DNA of 64,000 bases from Rhodobacter ferrooxidans (GCF_000176015.1 NZ_ACYY01000001.1:248001-312000); one strand, 5' to 3'. Shown: positions 54,632 to 64,000, counted from the first letter of the stretch. The notes: a model not told the origin generated them from the sequence alone. Made by a program: numbers and translations.

Positions 54632-55977
54632 CGCAGAATGGCCTCCTTTCTATTTCCCCGAATCACAAGTGAAATGGCAATGATAAAAAATGCAGGCAAA
54701 AGAAACAAAAAAATCGCTCGAGAAACTAAACCAAGAAACTCAGCGTATAGAAATGCCGTGCTCATGTAAACGCTTAACATTGTAAAGATGCAATCGCTAA
54801 GAATGTTTTTAGACGATTGCGCTAAATTTGCTAGATATCGCGTTAACGACACCCAAAAAAGTACTGCCATGATCATCCCTGGGAAACCCCAGTTCATGCG
54901 GCCCTCTGTAAGCATTCCTGTCGTTATCGATGTATTTTGGGCCCCGCCAAGAACGTAGGTTCCGGGTGCAATCAAATTTTTAATTTCTGGGCCAGCTCCC
55001 CAAGGTTTATTTTCCCAAATTGATCTCGGAATAATACTTACAAATCCAGCGTAATATGTGCTGCCAAGATAATATGGATGCCCATGCTCTAACAGCCATA
55101 ACAGGTTTTCATCATTTCCAAAGCTTCCATCCAAAAAGGAGTACCATAAACTTGCCAATTGAACTTCGGCATGATCGCCGCCCAAGTTCATGTAACGCTC
55201 CTTGGTCAAGCCTCGCCCCAGTGCTATGGCGCTCAAACCGATACACATCATCAAGACGATATTTCTCACACCACGAAGAGAACTATCAATCCTCACTTTC
55301 CGGTAGAGAAAGTATACTGATCCGTTGAAAACAAGGGTAATCAGAATCGAATTACGTGAAGACGTTAGACTATAGTAAACGAATATCGAGTACAGCATTA
55401 CTAAGGATATCGGAATTCCAATCAGGGCCCAGAATCGTCTTTTGTTAAGCCAACCCGCTAGAAATGTCGCAGACCCAAATATCATCAAGTTGCTGAGGTG
55501 CTGCGACATGCCGATTTGGTTCGAGTAATAGATTCGGTCGGTAACAAACTCTTCAACGCCAACAGAGTTTGTGAGGGATGAACCAGATTTCGCAGCATAA
55601 TAAGCTCCGAGAACGAACATCGCCAATCCAGCAAAGATTGCAGCGTTAGAACCTTGACGAAACTCCGGAACGTCAAGAACCGGCTTTTTAAAGTGACGGC
55701 TCGGGTGCGCGATAAGGCAAACGAATAGAAATATAAATAAATTAAGAAACGCGTTGTAAAATAGCACAACGCCATCATAGGATTGATCATACCGGAATTT
55801 CGGAATCGAAATTTTTACAAGAGGCGTAATTGCGTGAATTAGGAAAAAGTAAATCGAAAACCAAAACAGTGGTATACGCGGAATTGCTATCGTTCCATAT
55901 ATAATGACAAGCCGAATCGCCACTGATACCGACAGGACTCCGGTCACACTTAATACTAGTATGGTCAATGAGTTCAT
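54628..55977 (-). CDS. wzy: Wzy-like repeat-unit polymerase
   Basis: A 449-residue membrane protein with about 11-12 hydrophobic segments and a large loop (LWYSFLDGSFGNDENLLWLLEHGHPYYLGSTYYAGFVSIIPRSIWENKPWGAGPEIKN), the topology typical of O-antigen/capsule polymerases. FVSIIPRSIWENKPWGAG resembles the EpsG/Wzy-type loop of oligosaccharide repeat polymerases. The gene is among the most AT-rich in the window by eye. It lies 6 nt after wecC and overlaps the acetyltransferase gene. Confidence 0.75.
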   Translation of the reverse strand: MNSLTILVLSVTGVLSVSVAIRLVIIYGTIAIPRIPLFWFSIYFFLIHAITPLVKISIPKFRYDQSYDGVVLFYNAFLNLFIFLFVCLIAHPSRHFKKPVLDVPEFRQGSNAAIFAGLAMFVLGAYYAAKSGSSLTNSVGVEEFVTDRIYYSNQIGMSQHLSNLMIFGSATFLAGWLNKRRFWALIGIPISLVMLYSIFVYYSLTSSRNSILITLVFNGSVYFLYRKVRIDSSLRGVRNIVLMMCIGLSAIALGRGLTKERYMNLGGDHAEVQLASLWYSFLDGSFGNDENLLWLLEHGHPYYLGSTYYAGFVSIIPRSIWENKPWGAGPEIKNLIAPGTYVLGGAQNTSITTGMLTEGRMNWGFPGMIMAVLFWVSLTRYLANLAQSSKNILSDCIFTMLSVYMSTAFLYAEFLGLVSRAIFLFLLPAFFIIAISLVIRGNRKEAILR

Positions 55978-55983
55978 TCTAGG

Positions 55984-57264
55984 CTAACCCACTGGAGATT
56001 GCCAAAGACCGGCGAAGTCAAGGACCATTCCAAATTTTGGACGTCTCGTTCGAAACACCGAATGCGCGACCAAAAGAACCTTCAGATCAGCGTTTTCCGC
56101 TTCGTCCATTGAAACCAATCTTGCTCCCGCAAGATTATCTGGCAATGATTTCAGATTCGGTTCGACTGCCAGAACACACAGGTTATCGGCGAGCGAAAGC
56201 ATGCTTTCTACAATTCGCTTCGCGGGGCTTTCTCTCAAATCATCGATGTCCGGCTTAAACGTCAGTCCGTAAAAGGCCACTGTAATAAACATTTGAGGGC
56301 CCTCAGGATTGAGCGACCGATATTCTTTGATACCATCTAGGATTTTTTTTACTACCCAAGCGGGCTTGGCGTCATTCACTTCTCTGGCTGATCGTATGAG
56401 TTTTGCTTCCTCTGGAGCGGAATGGACGATAAACCATGGATCAACTGCGATACAATGCCCACCAACTCCTGGACCGGGTTGCAGCACATTTACTCTTGGA
56501 TGCCGGTTTGCCACTCCAATGAGCTCCCAAACGTCGATTCCAAGTCGATCGCACACCACGGACAGTTCATTTGCGAAAGCGATGTTCACATCACGGAAAC
56601 TATTTTCCGTAAGTTTTGCCATCTCCGCCAAACGTGGCGACGAGCAAATTGCACATTCACCTTCAACAAAAACCCTGTAAAGTGATGCGGCCAATTCTGA
56701 ACAAGATCGAGTCATTCCGCCAATTACACGATCATTTGAGATAAGTTCGTGCATGACCTTGCCAGGCAAAACACGCTCGGGGCAATGTGCTATACGAATG
56801 TCAGAAGATTCCCCATGCGTTTGAGGGAAGGTCAGATCGGGTCGTTCTTCTGCAAGCCATTCCGCCATCAACTCGGTTGCGCCGACGGGCGAGGTGGATT
56901 CAAGAATAACTAAGTTCCCTTTTTCTAATACTGGCGCAATTGATCTCGCTGCCGCTTCGACATAATTCAGATCAGGGTCGAAATTTGCGCCCTTGAACGG
57001 GGTGGGAACGGCTATAAGGAATGCTTCCGCGCGCTCAGGTTTTGTGGTTGCCCGCAGGAATCCTTGCTGAACAGCGGCGTGAACTGCAACATCCAGGTCG
57101 GGCTCGACAATATGGATACGTCCCAGGTTGATCGTTTTGACAGTGTGTGGGTTTACATCCACGCCGACGACACGGATTCTGCGCGATGCGAACATCGCTG
57201 CTGTGGGCAGGCCGATATATCCCAGACCAATTACGGAGATGGTATTGAATGTTGTGTGCTGCAT
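55984..57264 (-). CDS. wecC: UDP-N-acetyl-D-mannosamine dehydrogenase
   Basis: A 426-residue NAD-dependent UDP-sugar dehydrogenase. It oxidises UDP-ManNAc to UDP-ManNAcA. The N-terminal Rossmann motif is ISVIGLGYIGLPTAAMFA, followed by AVPTPFKG, ILESTSPVGATE, KLTENSFRDVNIAFANEL, the catalytic Cys in PGPGVGGHCIAVDPWF, and the C-terminal GLTFKPDIDDLRESPA. I start at the ATG at 57264; the longer frame overlaps wecB. It follows wecB by 19 nt. The WecC rather than WecB-independent UDP-Glc type is supported by that neighbour. Confidence 0.92.
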   Translation of the reverse strand: MQHTTFNTISVIGLGYIGLPTAAMFASRRIRVVGVDVNPHTVKTINLGRIHIVEPDLDVAVHAAVQQGFLRATTKPERAEAFLIAVPTPFKGANFDPDLNYVEAAARSIAPVLEKGNLVILESTSPVGATELMAEWLAEERPDLTFPQTHGESSDIRIAHCPERVLPGKVMHELISNDRVIGGMTRSCSELAASLYRVFVEGECAICSSPRLAEMAKLTENSFRDVNIAFANELSVVCDRLGIDVWELIGVANRHPRVNVLQPGPGVGGHCIAVDPWFIVHSAPEEAKLIRSAREVNDAKPAWVVKKILDGIKEYRSLNPEGPQMFITVAFYGLTFKPDIDDLRESPAKRIVESMLSLADNLCVLAVEPNLKSLPDNLAGARLVSMDEAENADLKVLLVAHSVFRTRRPKFGMVLDFAGLWQSPVG

Positions 57265-57283
57265 CGTTCTTTTCGTCAAGGTT

Positions 57284-58423
57284 TCACCTGTTATCCTGTA
57301 ACCAGAGGCGGATCGCATGAACGATCCGCGCGGCGGCCTTGCCATCACCGTATGGGTTATGAGCGATACTCATCGCTCGATAAGCGGAATCATCATCCAG
57401 AAGGCGATTGACCTCCGCCACAATGCACTTTGTATCTGTTCCAACAAGACGAACGGTGCCTGCTGAAACGGCTTCAGGACGTTCGGTGGTTTCGCGCATC
57501 ACGAGCACCGGTTTTCCAAGCGACGGAGCTTCTTCCTGAACCCCCCCGGAATCAGTCAAAACGATGTTGGCTCGCAACATAAGATATACAAAGGGTAGGT
57601 AGTCTTGTGGCGGAACGAGTCTTATATTAGAAATTTTACTTAGCTTATCTTCAATTGGCCCTCTAACATTGGGATTTAAATGGACAGGAAACACGATCTC
57701 GACATCATCACGGCGTGAAATTTGCTGAAGCGCTTCGCAAATCCGATCAAATCCGCCTCCGAAACTTTCGCGACGGTGCCCCGTAACGAGGATAATTTTC
57801 TTGGACGGGTGCAGTTTGAACAGATCCTGAAACCTTGACATCGTAGCGTCGTCGGTTTTCAACCGACTACTCACATCCATAAGTGCATCAATTACGGAAT
57901 TTCCGGTTACAAATATTTTACTCTCCGGCACGGCCTCGGCGATAAGATTGCTTTTGGCGCGCGAAGTGGGGGCAAAATGCAATTCAGCTATTGCGCTTGT
58001 GACCTTGCGATTTACCTCTTCAGGCCAGGGAGAGTAGATATTTCCCGTACGCAAGCCAGCCTCGACATGACCGACGGGTATCTTTTGGTAATAAGCCGCC
58101 AGAGAGGCGGATAATGTTGTCGTGGTATCGCCGTGGACGAGCATCAAATGCGGTCGGAAATCAGCCAGAACCGGCTTCAATCCAGCCAATACGCCTGATG
58201 TAATATCATTCAGGTCCTGATGTGGCTTCATCAGGTTCAGATCGAAGTCCGGATGGATCGAGAACAGTGTAAGAACCTGATCCAGCATTTCACGATGCTG
58301 CGCCGTGACGCAAACCCTTGAATCTATATCACCGGCTTCAGAAAGTGCATTGACTACTGGCGCCATCTTTATCGCTTCGGGGCGAGTTCCAAACACCGAC
58401 AGAACACGAAACCTTTCAATCAT
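57284..58423 (-). CDS. wecB: UDP-N-acetylglucosamine 2-epimerase (non-hydrolysing)
   Basis: A 379-residue enzyme interconverting UDP-GlcNAc and UDP-ManNAc. The signatures are [77 protein letters not shown] and [18 protein letters not shown]. The ATG at 58423 has AAAGGA about 8 nt upstream. It is the first gene of the polysaccharide operon and is preceded by a long hairpin-rich leader and a promoter near 58849. UDP-ManNAc is passed to WecC. Confidence 0.94.
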   Translation of the reverse strand: MIERFRVLSVFGTRPEAIKMAPVVNALSEAGDIDSRVCVTAQHREMLDQVLTLFSIHPDFDLNLMKPHQDLNDITSGVLAGLKPVLADFRPHLMLVHGDTTTTLSASLAAYYQKIPVGHVEAGLRTGNIYSPWPEEVNRKVTSAIAELHFAPTSRAKSNLIAEAVPESKIFVTGNSVIDALMDVSSRLKTDDATMSRFQDLFKLHPSKKIILVTGHRRESFGGGFDRICEALQQISRRDDVEIVFPVHLNPNVRGPIEDKLSKISNIRLVPPQDYLPFVYLMLRANIVLTDSGGVQEEAPSLGKPVLVMRETTERPEAVSAGTVRLVGTDTKCIVAEVNRLLDDDSAYRAMSIAHNPYGDGKAAARIVHAIRLWLQDNR

Positions 58424-58814
58424 GCACGTCCTTTCCCGAGGACTTTCTGCCAAGACACCGCCACGATGCGGCTCTTGAAAAGTGGGGCCGGCGAATGGCT
58501 GTTTGGGGCGACGCGGTTTTGTCTTGATAGATCGGGATTCAACTGGAAACATTGGCCATTCGAGTAGCGGTCGGTCCAGCGACGCGTTGTTGCCGCGCGT
58601 GGCAACGTCACCGCGGCCAGGGATGACCGAGTGATCCCCGTGGCCTGACCCGGCTCGCATGCATCGAAATGCATGGTCAAGCTACGCAAGCGCTGGCGTG
58701 ACCGACGCTTGCTCAAGGTTTCCCAACCACACGCGACCCGCAGCGTCGGAGCATGAGTGCCTGCCATCGTACTCATTTTGAACTGCCCCTTCGGATCGTC
58801 ACGACGATACAATT
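58424..58814 (-). promoter_or_regulatory. Hairpin-rich 5' leader of the polysaccharide operon (no gene seen)
   Basis: About 390 nt without a credible ORF. Inverted repeats follow each other: 58492-58499 with 58555-58562 (CGAATGGC), GTTGCC/GGCAAC at about 58590-58607, GGCCAGGGAT with ATCCC-CG-TGGCC at 58615-58645, ATGCAT-CGAA-ATGCAT at 58659-58674, GCAAGCG/CGCTTGC at 58686-58712, ATGAGT/ACTCAT at 58753-58776, and ATCGTC/GACGAT at 58795-58808. If transcribed from the promoter below, this is a long structured leader. A degraded mobile element is the alternative. No known riboswitch or JUMPstart motif was recognised. Confidence 0.4.
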
Positions 58815-58820
58815 TGTAGG

Positions 58821-58849
58821 GCTATATCGCACGAGCGCCACATCCTCAA
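58821..58849 (-). promoter_or_regulatory. Putative promoter of the wecB-wbuB polysaccharide operon
   Basis: On the minus strand, -35 TTGAGG (58849-58844) and -10 TATAGC (58826-58821) are exactly 17 nt apart. The predicted start near 58814 lies about 390 nt before wecB. Confidence 0.5.
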
Positions 58850-59085
58850 GTGACCTTGCGGCGAAGTGGACGTTCCGCCCGCATCAACGAACGGTGGCAC
58901 CTTGGATATGAAAGGCCACGAGCAGCGCCACAGCCTGCCGCAGCTTCGACCTTCGGTTGCCAGTTCATTGGCAAGCTTGCGAGCACATCAACCCTGCGAA
59001 GGGTGGTTCCACGACGACGGTCCCGATCAAGGGGGCATCGGCAAGGCCATCCGGGCACGGGCATGCTGCTGCTTGTGGGGTCAGG
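58850..59085. other. Intergenic stretch, nothing recognised
   Basis: Between the polysaccharide promoter and the deoR stop. Short open frames exist on both strands (for example 58846-59064 minus), but they lack a ribosome site and resemble no family I know. It could be decayed mobile DNA at the edge of the transferred polysaccharide locus. Confidence 0.4.
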
Positions 59086-59895
59086 TCAACCGGCGATCAG
59101 CACTTCGATGCCGCGGCGGGCGAATTCCTTGGCATCGGCATCGGAAATCCCGTCATCGGTGATGAAGGAATGGATCACATCCAGCGACCCCAGCCGGGTG
59201 AACGAGGATTTGTTGATCTTCGAGGAATCCGCCACCAGATAGACGTGGCTGGCGGCCTTGATCATCGCCTCTTTCAGTTGCAGGTCGGCAAAACTGGGGT
59301 AGGTCAGCCCCGCATCCAGCGCCACGCCTGCGGTGGCCAGAAACAGCTTGCCGGCAAAGATGTTGCGGAAATATTCCACCGACTTGTCACCCGACAGCGA
59401 CAAGGTCGGCGCCTTGAACTGACCACCCGGCATATGCACGGCAAAGCCCGGCACCGCGCCCAGGATCACCGCGATGTTCAGCGCGTTGGTGATGATGGTC
59501 AGGTTGCGCCGACCCACCAGCCGGGTGGCAATCTCGGTGGTGGTGGTGCCCGCATCCAGGATCAGCGTCTCGCCATCCTTCACCAGACTGGCCGCAAGCG
59601 CGCCGATCTTGCGCTTTTTGTCCATGTTTTCCTGATGGTGCAGCGTCATGGTGCCGACCTGCGCCGGAACCGAGTTCAGAAACGCCCCGCCATGTTCGCG
59701 GGTAATGACGCCGTCCTGCTCCAGTCGCTCCAGATCCTGGCGGATGGTGGCTTCGGATACCTTGAACGCCAGTGCCAGATCGCGCACCCGCGCGGCACCT
59801 TCTTCCTGAATCCAGTCCAGAATCCGCCGCCTGCGCGGTTCGGACAGCAGCCCGATCCGGCTGACATCACGCTCTGGTCCGGTCGGTTTGTTCAC
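59086..59895 (-). CDS. DeoR/GlpR family transcriptional regulator
   Basis: A 269-residue repressor with the DeoR helix-turn-helix (RRRRILDWIQEEGAARVRDLALAFKVSEATIRQDLERLEQDGVITREHGGA) and the sugar-phosphate-isomerase-like effector domain (DAGTTTTEIATRL, LTIITNALNIAVIL, MPGGQFKAPTLSLSGD, DSSKINKSSF). I favour the GTG at 59895, with GGAG 8-9 nt upstream; the frame continues to a TTG at 59970 without one. It is the last gene of the ribose/polyol ABC operon and probably controls it in response to a phosphorylated sugar or polyol. Confidence 0.85.
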   Translation of the reverse strand: MNKPTGPERDVSRIGLLSEPRRRRILDWIQEEGAARVRDLALAFKVSEATIRQDLERLEQDGVITREHGGAFLNSVPAQVGTMTLHHQENMDKKRKIGALAASLVKDGETLILDAGTTTTEIATRLVGRRNLTIITNALNIAVILGAVPGFAVHMPGGQFKAPTLSLSGDKSVEYFRNIFAGKLFLATAGVALDAGLTYPSFADLQLKEAMIKAASHVYLVADSSKINKSSFTRLGSLDVIHSFITDDGISDADAKEFARRGIEVLIAG

Positions 59896-59976
59896 AGGGC
59901 GGCTCCGCTTTTGACGCCTGAAGGCGGGATCATGCGGTTTACGGTTAGACGCAAACACGAAACGGTGCAACGAGGC

Positions 59977-61014
59977 TTAACGGGCCGCCTCTTGCGCCAG
60001 CGCGACGCGCGCCTGCAACCGGCTTTGCGCCTGGTCGATCACCACCGCAACGATGATGACGATGCCCTTGATCACGGTCTGCCAGAAGCTTGACACCCCC
60101 ATCATCACCAGCCCGTCCGACAGGATGCCGATCACGAAGGCGCCGACGATGGTGCCGCCGATCCGCCCGCGCCCGCCCGACATCGAGGTGCCGCCCAGCA
60201 CCGCCGCGGCAATGGCGTTCAGCTCGAATGTCTCGCCGGTGGCGGGGTGGCTGGCCTGCAACTGGCTGGCGATGATCAGCCCGACAATGGCGGCACAGAA
60301 CCCCGAGAACATGTAGACGAACATCTTGATGCGGTTGACCTTGACGCCGGAAAGCGCCGCGCCGCGTTCGTTGCCGCCCACCGCATAGATATGCCGCCCC
60401 AAGGGTGTTCGGCGCGAGATGTAATGCGCCGCCAGCCCCACCACGACCAGCATCCAGATCATCAGCGGCAGGCCCAGAAAATGCCCCGCCCCCAGCAACG
60501 GAAAGCTTTGGGTGCCATAGTCGGGGTTGCCGCTCAGGTTGGGAAAGGTGCGCCCGCCCGACGACAGCAACGCCGCCCCGCGCGCGATATACAGCGTGCC
60601 CAGCGTGGCGATGAACGGCGCGACGTTCAGCCTTGTGATCAGCAAGCCGTTGATGAACCCCACCGCCACGCCGACCAGCACGACGATCCCGACGATCTCG
60701 TAAGTGTTGAACCAGACGGCCCAGCCGAACCCCGGATCGACGCCATTCAGCACCAGCCAGCCCGCCACCATGGCGCACAGCCCGACGATGGAACCCACCG
60801 ACAGATCAATCCCGCCGGTGATGATCACAAAGGTCATGCCGATCGCCAGAAACGCATTCAGCGCCACATGTTTCGACACGATCACCGCATTGGCCGCCGA
60901 CAGGAAATTCGGCGCGGCAAAGGAAAAGAACCCCAGCACCAGGATCAGCGCCACAAAGGTGCGCAGGTTCAACAGCAGCAACAGCCAGTTGGCTCGGTGG
61001 GTCGGCGCGGTCAT
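59977..61014 (-). CDS. Sugar ABC transporter permease (RbsC type)
   Basis: A 345-residue inner-membrane permease of the CUT2 class with about eight to ten hydrophobic segments. Family blocks are NVIVSKHVALNAFLAIGMTFVIITGGIDLSVGSIVGL and LGRHIYAVGGNERGAALSGVKVNRIK, followed by LNAIAAAVLGGTSMSGGRGRIGGTIVGAF. Its start overlaps the ATPase stop (ATGA). It forms a homodimeric channel with the RbsA-type ATPase. The substrate is a pentose, hexose or polyol, not resolvable from sequence. Confidence 0.92.
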   Translation of the reverse strand: MTAPTHRANWLLLLLNLRTFVALILVLGFFSFAAPNFLSAANAVIVSKHVALNAFLAIGMTFVIITGGIDLSVGSIVGLCAMVAGWLVLNGVDPGFGWAVWFNTYEIVGIVVLVGVAVGFINGLLITRLNVAPFIATLGTLYIARGAALLSSGGRTFPNLSGNPDYGTQSFPLLGAGHFLGLPLMIWMLVVVGLAAHYISRRTPLGRHIYAVGGNERGAALSGVKVNRIKMFVYMFSGFCAAIVGLIIASQLQASHPATGETFELNAIAAAVLGGTSMSGGRGRIGGTIVGAFVIGILSDGLVMMGVSSFWQTVIKGIVIIVAVVIDQAQSRLQARVALAQEAAR

Positions 61015-62540
61015 GCTGCGGCTTCCTTGGTTTTGTGCGGGGTTGCGGCCGAGATCACGGCGGCGGGGTCGGCGTTTCCGGCAAATTCTCCGGTCAGGCG
61101 ACCATTGGCCATCACCAGAATCCGGTCCGACAGCGCGCGCACCTCATCCAGATCCGAGGTGACGAACAGGATGCCCAGACCATCGGCGGCCAGACGCCGC
61201 ATGGTGCGGAACACTTCGGCCTTGGCGCCGATGTCAATCCCGCGCGAGGGTTCGTCCATCAGCAGCACCTTCGGCCCGGTCATCAGCGCCTTGCCGATCA
61301 CCACCTTCTGCTGGTTGCCGCCCGACAGGCTGGAGACCGCGTTTTCCGGGCTGGCCACCTTGATGGTCAGACGGCGGATGAACTCTGCTGCCCCCGCCGC
61401 CTCGGCCTTCAGGTTCAGATGGAAGACCCTGGTGAAATGCGACAGCGCCGAAAGCGTCAGGTTTTCGCGGATCGCCATGCCCTGCACCAGCCCGTCGCGC
61501 TTGCGATCTTCGGGGATCAGCGCCAGGCCCCGGGCAATCCTTCCTGCCACATCGCGTTCGGTCAGCGGACGGCCTTCAACGAAAAACTGGCCGCGGCAAT
61601 GCGGGTGCTGCGCCATGATACATTCCAGAAACTCGGTGCGGCCAGCACCCATCAACCCGTAAAGCCCGACAATCTCGCCCGCGCGCACCGACAGCGACAG
61701 GTGATCGACGGTGAAACCACCGCCCAGCCGCGGCAGACAGATATCCTCGGCGCGGAACACTTCGTCACCGAAACTGGCCACTTCGGTGCGCGGAAACTCC
61801 TTCGAACCTTCACCGATCATCGTGCGCACGATCCAGGGAATATCCACCCCGTCCATCGCCCGCGCCCCGGTGATCGCGCCATCGCGCAGCACGGTGATAT
61901 AGTCGCCCACCCGGATCAGTTCGTCCAGCCGGTGGCTGATATAGACGATGCCGACGCCCTGCGCCTTCAGGTCGGCGATGATGCGAAACAGCACCTCGAC
62001 CTCGGACACCGACAGCGCCGAGGTGGGTTCATCAAGGATCAGAATACGGGCGTCCTGCGCCAGCGCCTTGGCGATCTCGACAATCTGCTGCTGGCCGATG
62101 CGCAGGGTGCCAAGGTCGGCATCGGGGTCGATGTCCTGCTCCAGCCGCCGCATCAAGGCCCGCGCCGCCACCCGCTGCGCACCCGCGTCGATGTCGATGC
62201 CCGCCCGCACCGGCTCGCGGGCGATGAAGATGTTTTCGGCAACGCTGAGGTTGGGAAACAGGTTCAGCTCCTGAAACACGATGCCGATGCCCTGCGCCAC
62301 CGCATCGGATTTCGAGCGGAAATGCACTTCGCGCCCTGCCATCTCGATCCGGCCTTCGGTCAGTTCCTCGACCCCGGCGATGATCTTCATCAGGGTGGAT
62401 TTGCCCGCCCCATTCTCGCCCACCAGCACGTTGACCGCCCCCATCCGCAGATCGAAATCCACCGATTTCAGCGCCCGGGTGCCGGGATAGACCTTGGTGC
62501 CGCCGCGAATGGTCAGACCGATGGGATGCGCCTCGGTCAT
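61011..62540 (-). CDS. Sugar ABC transporter ATPase (RbsA type, two ABC domains)
   Basis: A 509-residue double-ABC ATPase of the CUT2 class. The first domain has Walker A GENGAGKST, LRIGQQQIVEIAKAL in place of the canonical signature, and Walker B ILILDEPTSAL. The second has a degenerate Walker A GLMGAGRTE, as is usual for RbsA, the signature LSGGNQQKVVIGKAL, and VLLMDEPSRGID. I start at the ATG at 62540, overlapping the DUF2291 stop by ATGA; the longer frame has no support. Confidence 0.93.
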   Translation of the reverse strand: MTEAHPIGLTIRGGTKVYPGTRALKSVDFDLRMGAVNVLVGENGAGKSTLMKIIAGVEELTEGRIEMAGREVHFRSKSDAVAQGIGIVFQELNLFPNLSVAENIFIAREPVRAGIDIDAGAQRVAARALMRRLEQDIDPDADLGTLRIGQQQIVEIAKALAQDARILILDEPTSALSVSEVEVLFRIIADLKAQGVGIVYISHRLDELIRVGDYITVLRDGAITGARAMDGVDIPWIVRTMIGEGSKEFPRTEVASFGDEVFRAEDICLPRLGGGFTVDHLSLSVRAGEIVGLYGLMGAGRTEFLECIMAQHPHCRGQFFVEGRPLTERDVAGRIARGLALIPEDRKRDGLVQGMAIRENLTLSALSHFTRVFHLNLKAEAAGAAEFIRRLTIKVASPENAVSSLSGGNQQKVVIGKALMTGPKVLLMDEPSRGIDIGAKAEVFRTMRRLAADGLGILFVTSDLDEVRALSDRILVMANGRLTGEFAGNADPAAVISAATPHKTKEAAA

Positions 62541-63157
62541 GGCGCGACCGTCACGCTGACGGCGGTGACAACCCAAGCGTCCTTGGCCGATTTCAGCGGC
62601 ACCACGCCGGTAAATTCCAGGGTCTTGCCGACCAGATCGCCCTCGGGCACCACCAGTGCGGCACTCAGCTTGTCGTTGATGGCGCGGGCCAGTTCGGCAA
62701 ATTCGATCTGGTCGCGGAAATCGCCGAAATCGTAGAACGGCGCCACATCGCGCAGCGCCGTGCCCTTGATCACCGGTCCAAGTTGCAGCGTCAGATCCGC
62801 CGCCCCGTCACCATCGCTGTCCAGTTCCGCCTTGCGGGCCCGGCTGGTCAGATTGGCGGCGATCACTTTGCCGCTGCCCTTGACGGCAAAGTTCCAGGCC
62901 GCCCCCTCGCCCGCGCCACGGTTGCCATGGGTCTTGCCCGCGGCATCCAGCCCGGACGCAATAGCCGTGCGCAGGCTGGCCACGTCACTGGACTTTTCGG
63001 CGATCAGTGGCAAAAGCTGGCTGGCAAAGGTCTGCTCGGCCAGGGCAGCAATCGGGTCCACCGCCACGGCATCGCTGTCGGCAGCGGTCTTGACGATCTT
63101 ACAGGCAGGCAGGGCCAGTGCTGTCACAAGGCAAAGGGCTGCGGAAATCCGGGGCAT
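62537..63157 (-). CDS. DUF2291 family lipoprotein
   Basis: A 206-residue predicted periplasmic lipoprotein with lipobox LPAC near residue 19 (MPRISAALCLVTALALPACKIVK). DUF2291 genes occur repeatedly inside ribose/polyol-type ABC operons, between the binding protein and ATPase genes as here. Conserved-looking segments are GLDAAGKTHGNRGAGEGAAWNFAVKGSG and LQLGPVIKGTALRDVAPFYDFGDFRDQIEFAELARAIN. Its role is unknown; an accessory to substrate delivery is a guess from context. It overlaps the ATPase gene. Confidence 0.85.
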   Translation of the reverse strand: MPRISAALCLVTALALPACKIVKTAADSDAVAVDPIAALAEQTFASQLLPLIAEKSSDVASLRTAIASGLDAAGKTHGNRGAGEGAAWNFAVKGSGKVIAANLTSRARKAELDSDGDGAADLTLQLGPVIKGTALRDVAPFYDFGDFRDQIEFAELARAINDKLSAALVVPEGDLVGKTLEFTGVVPLKSAKDAWVVTAVSVTVAP

Positions 63158-63176
63158 GGGGTCATCCAGCGTAAAG

Positions 63177-63207
63177 CCCGGCGCGCCCGCAAAAGGGACG
63201 CGCCGGG
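63177..63207 (-). promoter_or_regulatory. Intercistronic hairpin after the second binding-protein gene
   Basis: A 9-bp GC-rich stem, CCCGGCGCG (63177-63185) with CGCGCCGGG (63199-63207), lies between the binding-protein stop and the DUF2291 start. As in the galactoside operon, it probably stabilises the upstream message or attenuates downstream transcription. Confidence 0.55.
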
Positions 63208-63223
63208 ACGGGAAACGATCAGA

Positions 63224-64000
<777 letters not shown>

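Noticed and set aside
58846-59162. Short open frames on both strands between the polysaccharide operon and deoR
   Set aside because: No ribosome site, no family resemblance, Cys/Trp/Arg-rich composition. Probably non-coding or decayed DNA.

Overview
The window is GC-rich chromosomal DNA from an alphaproteobacterium, most likely a member of Rhodobacterales (Rhodobacteraceae or Paracoccaceae). This rests on codon use, the gene families present, a GAAAGGAGGTGATCC-type Shine-Dalgarno sequence that mirrors a Rhodobacteraceae 16S 3' end, and gene pairings typical of the group. No replication origin, phage, insertion sequence or CRISPR array was seen.

Layout. 1-12.3 kb: cell-envelope pair pbpC plus alpha-2-macroglobulin, an orphan hybrid histidine kinase, yaaA, recQ and yggT. 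12.4-16.8 kb: a thioesterase, a UMF1-type MFS transporter, mepA, a phytase-like esterase and the queuosine-precursor transporter yhhQ with a possible preQ1 pseudoknot in its leader. 16.8-19.8 kb: an unusual short leader transcript (18-codon ORF, very strong Shine-Dalgarno, terminator) followed by arfB, a class III aminotransferase or phospho-lyase, and an APH-type kinase. 19.8-22.7 kb: pncB and pncA, and trhO. 22.7-34.9 kb: a galactoside system. iclR-ugpC are divergent from a sugar ABC transporter, GH36 alpha-galactosidase, galactose dehydrogenase, dgoK, dgoA, a lactonase and GH42 beta-galactosidase. This is a De Ley-Doudoroff-type route in which only galactonate dehydratase is not seen.

34.9-46.7 kb: two MFS genes (one frameshifted), a DUF4424 protein, a capsule-type glycosyltransferase, and a lysine-themed block: asd, two tRNA-Lys genes, dapF, mtaB (whose family modifies tRNA-Lys), DUF302, epmA and efp. 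A LacI-type regulator follows. 46.8-47.1 kb: tRNA-Arg(CCT) interrupted by a 222-nt group I intron.

47.1-58.8 kb: one long minus-strand polysaccharide operon, wecB-wecC-wzy-acetyltransferase-wzx-GT-fnlA-fnlB-fnlC-wbuB. It predicts an O-acetylated polymer containing N-acetylmannosaminuronic acid and N-acetyl-L-fucosamine, resembling the Staphylococcus aureus type 5/8 capsule gene set. Its middle part is visibly AT-richer than the flanks, and a hairpin-rich leader of about 390 nt precedes it. 59.1-64 kb: a ribose/polyol-type ABC transporter operon (solute-binding protein, DUF2291 lipoprotein, ATPase, permease) ending in a DeoR regulator. Genes at both window edges are cut.
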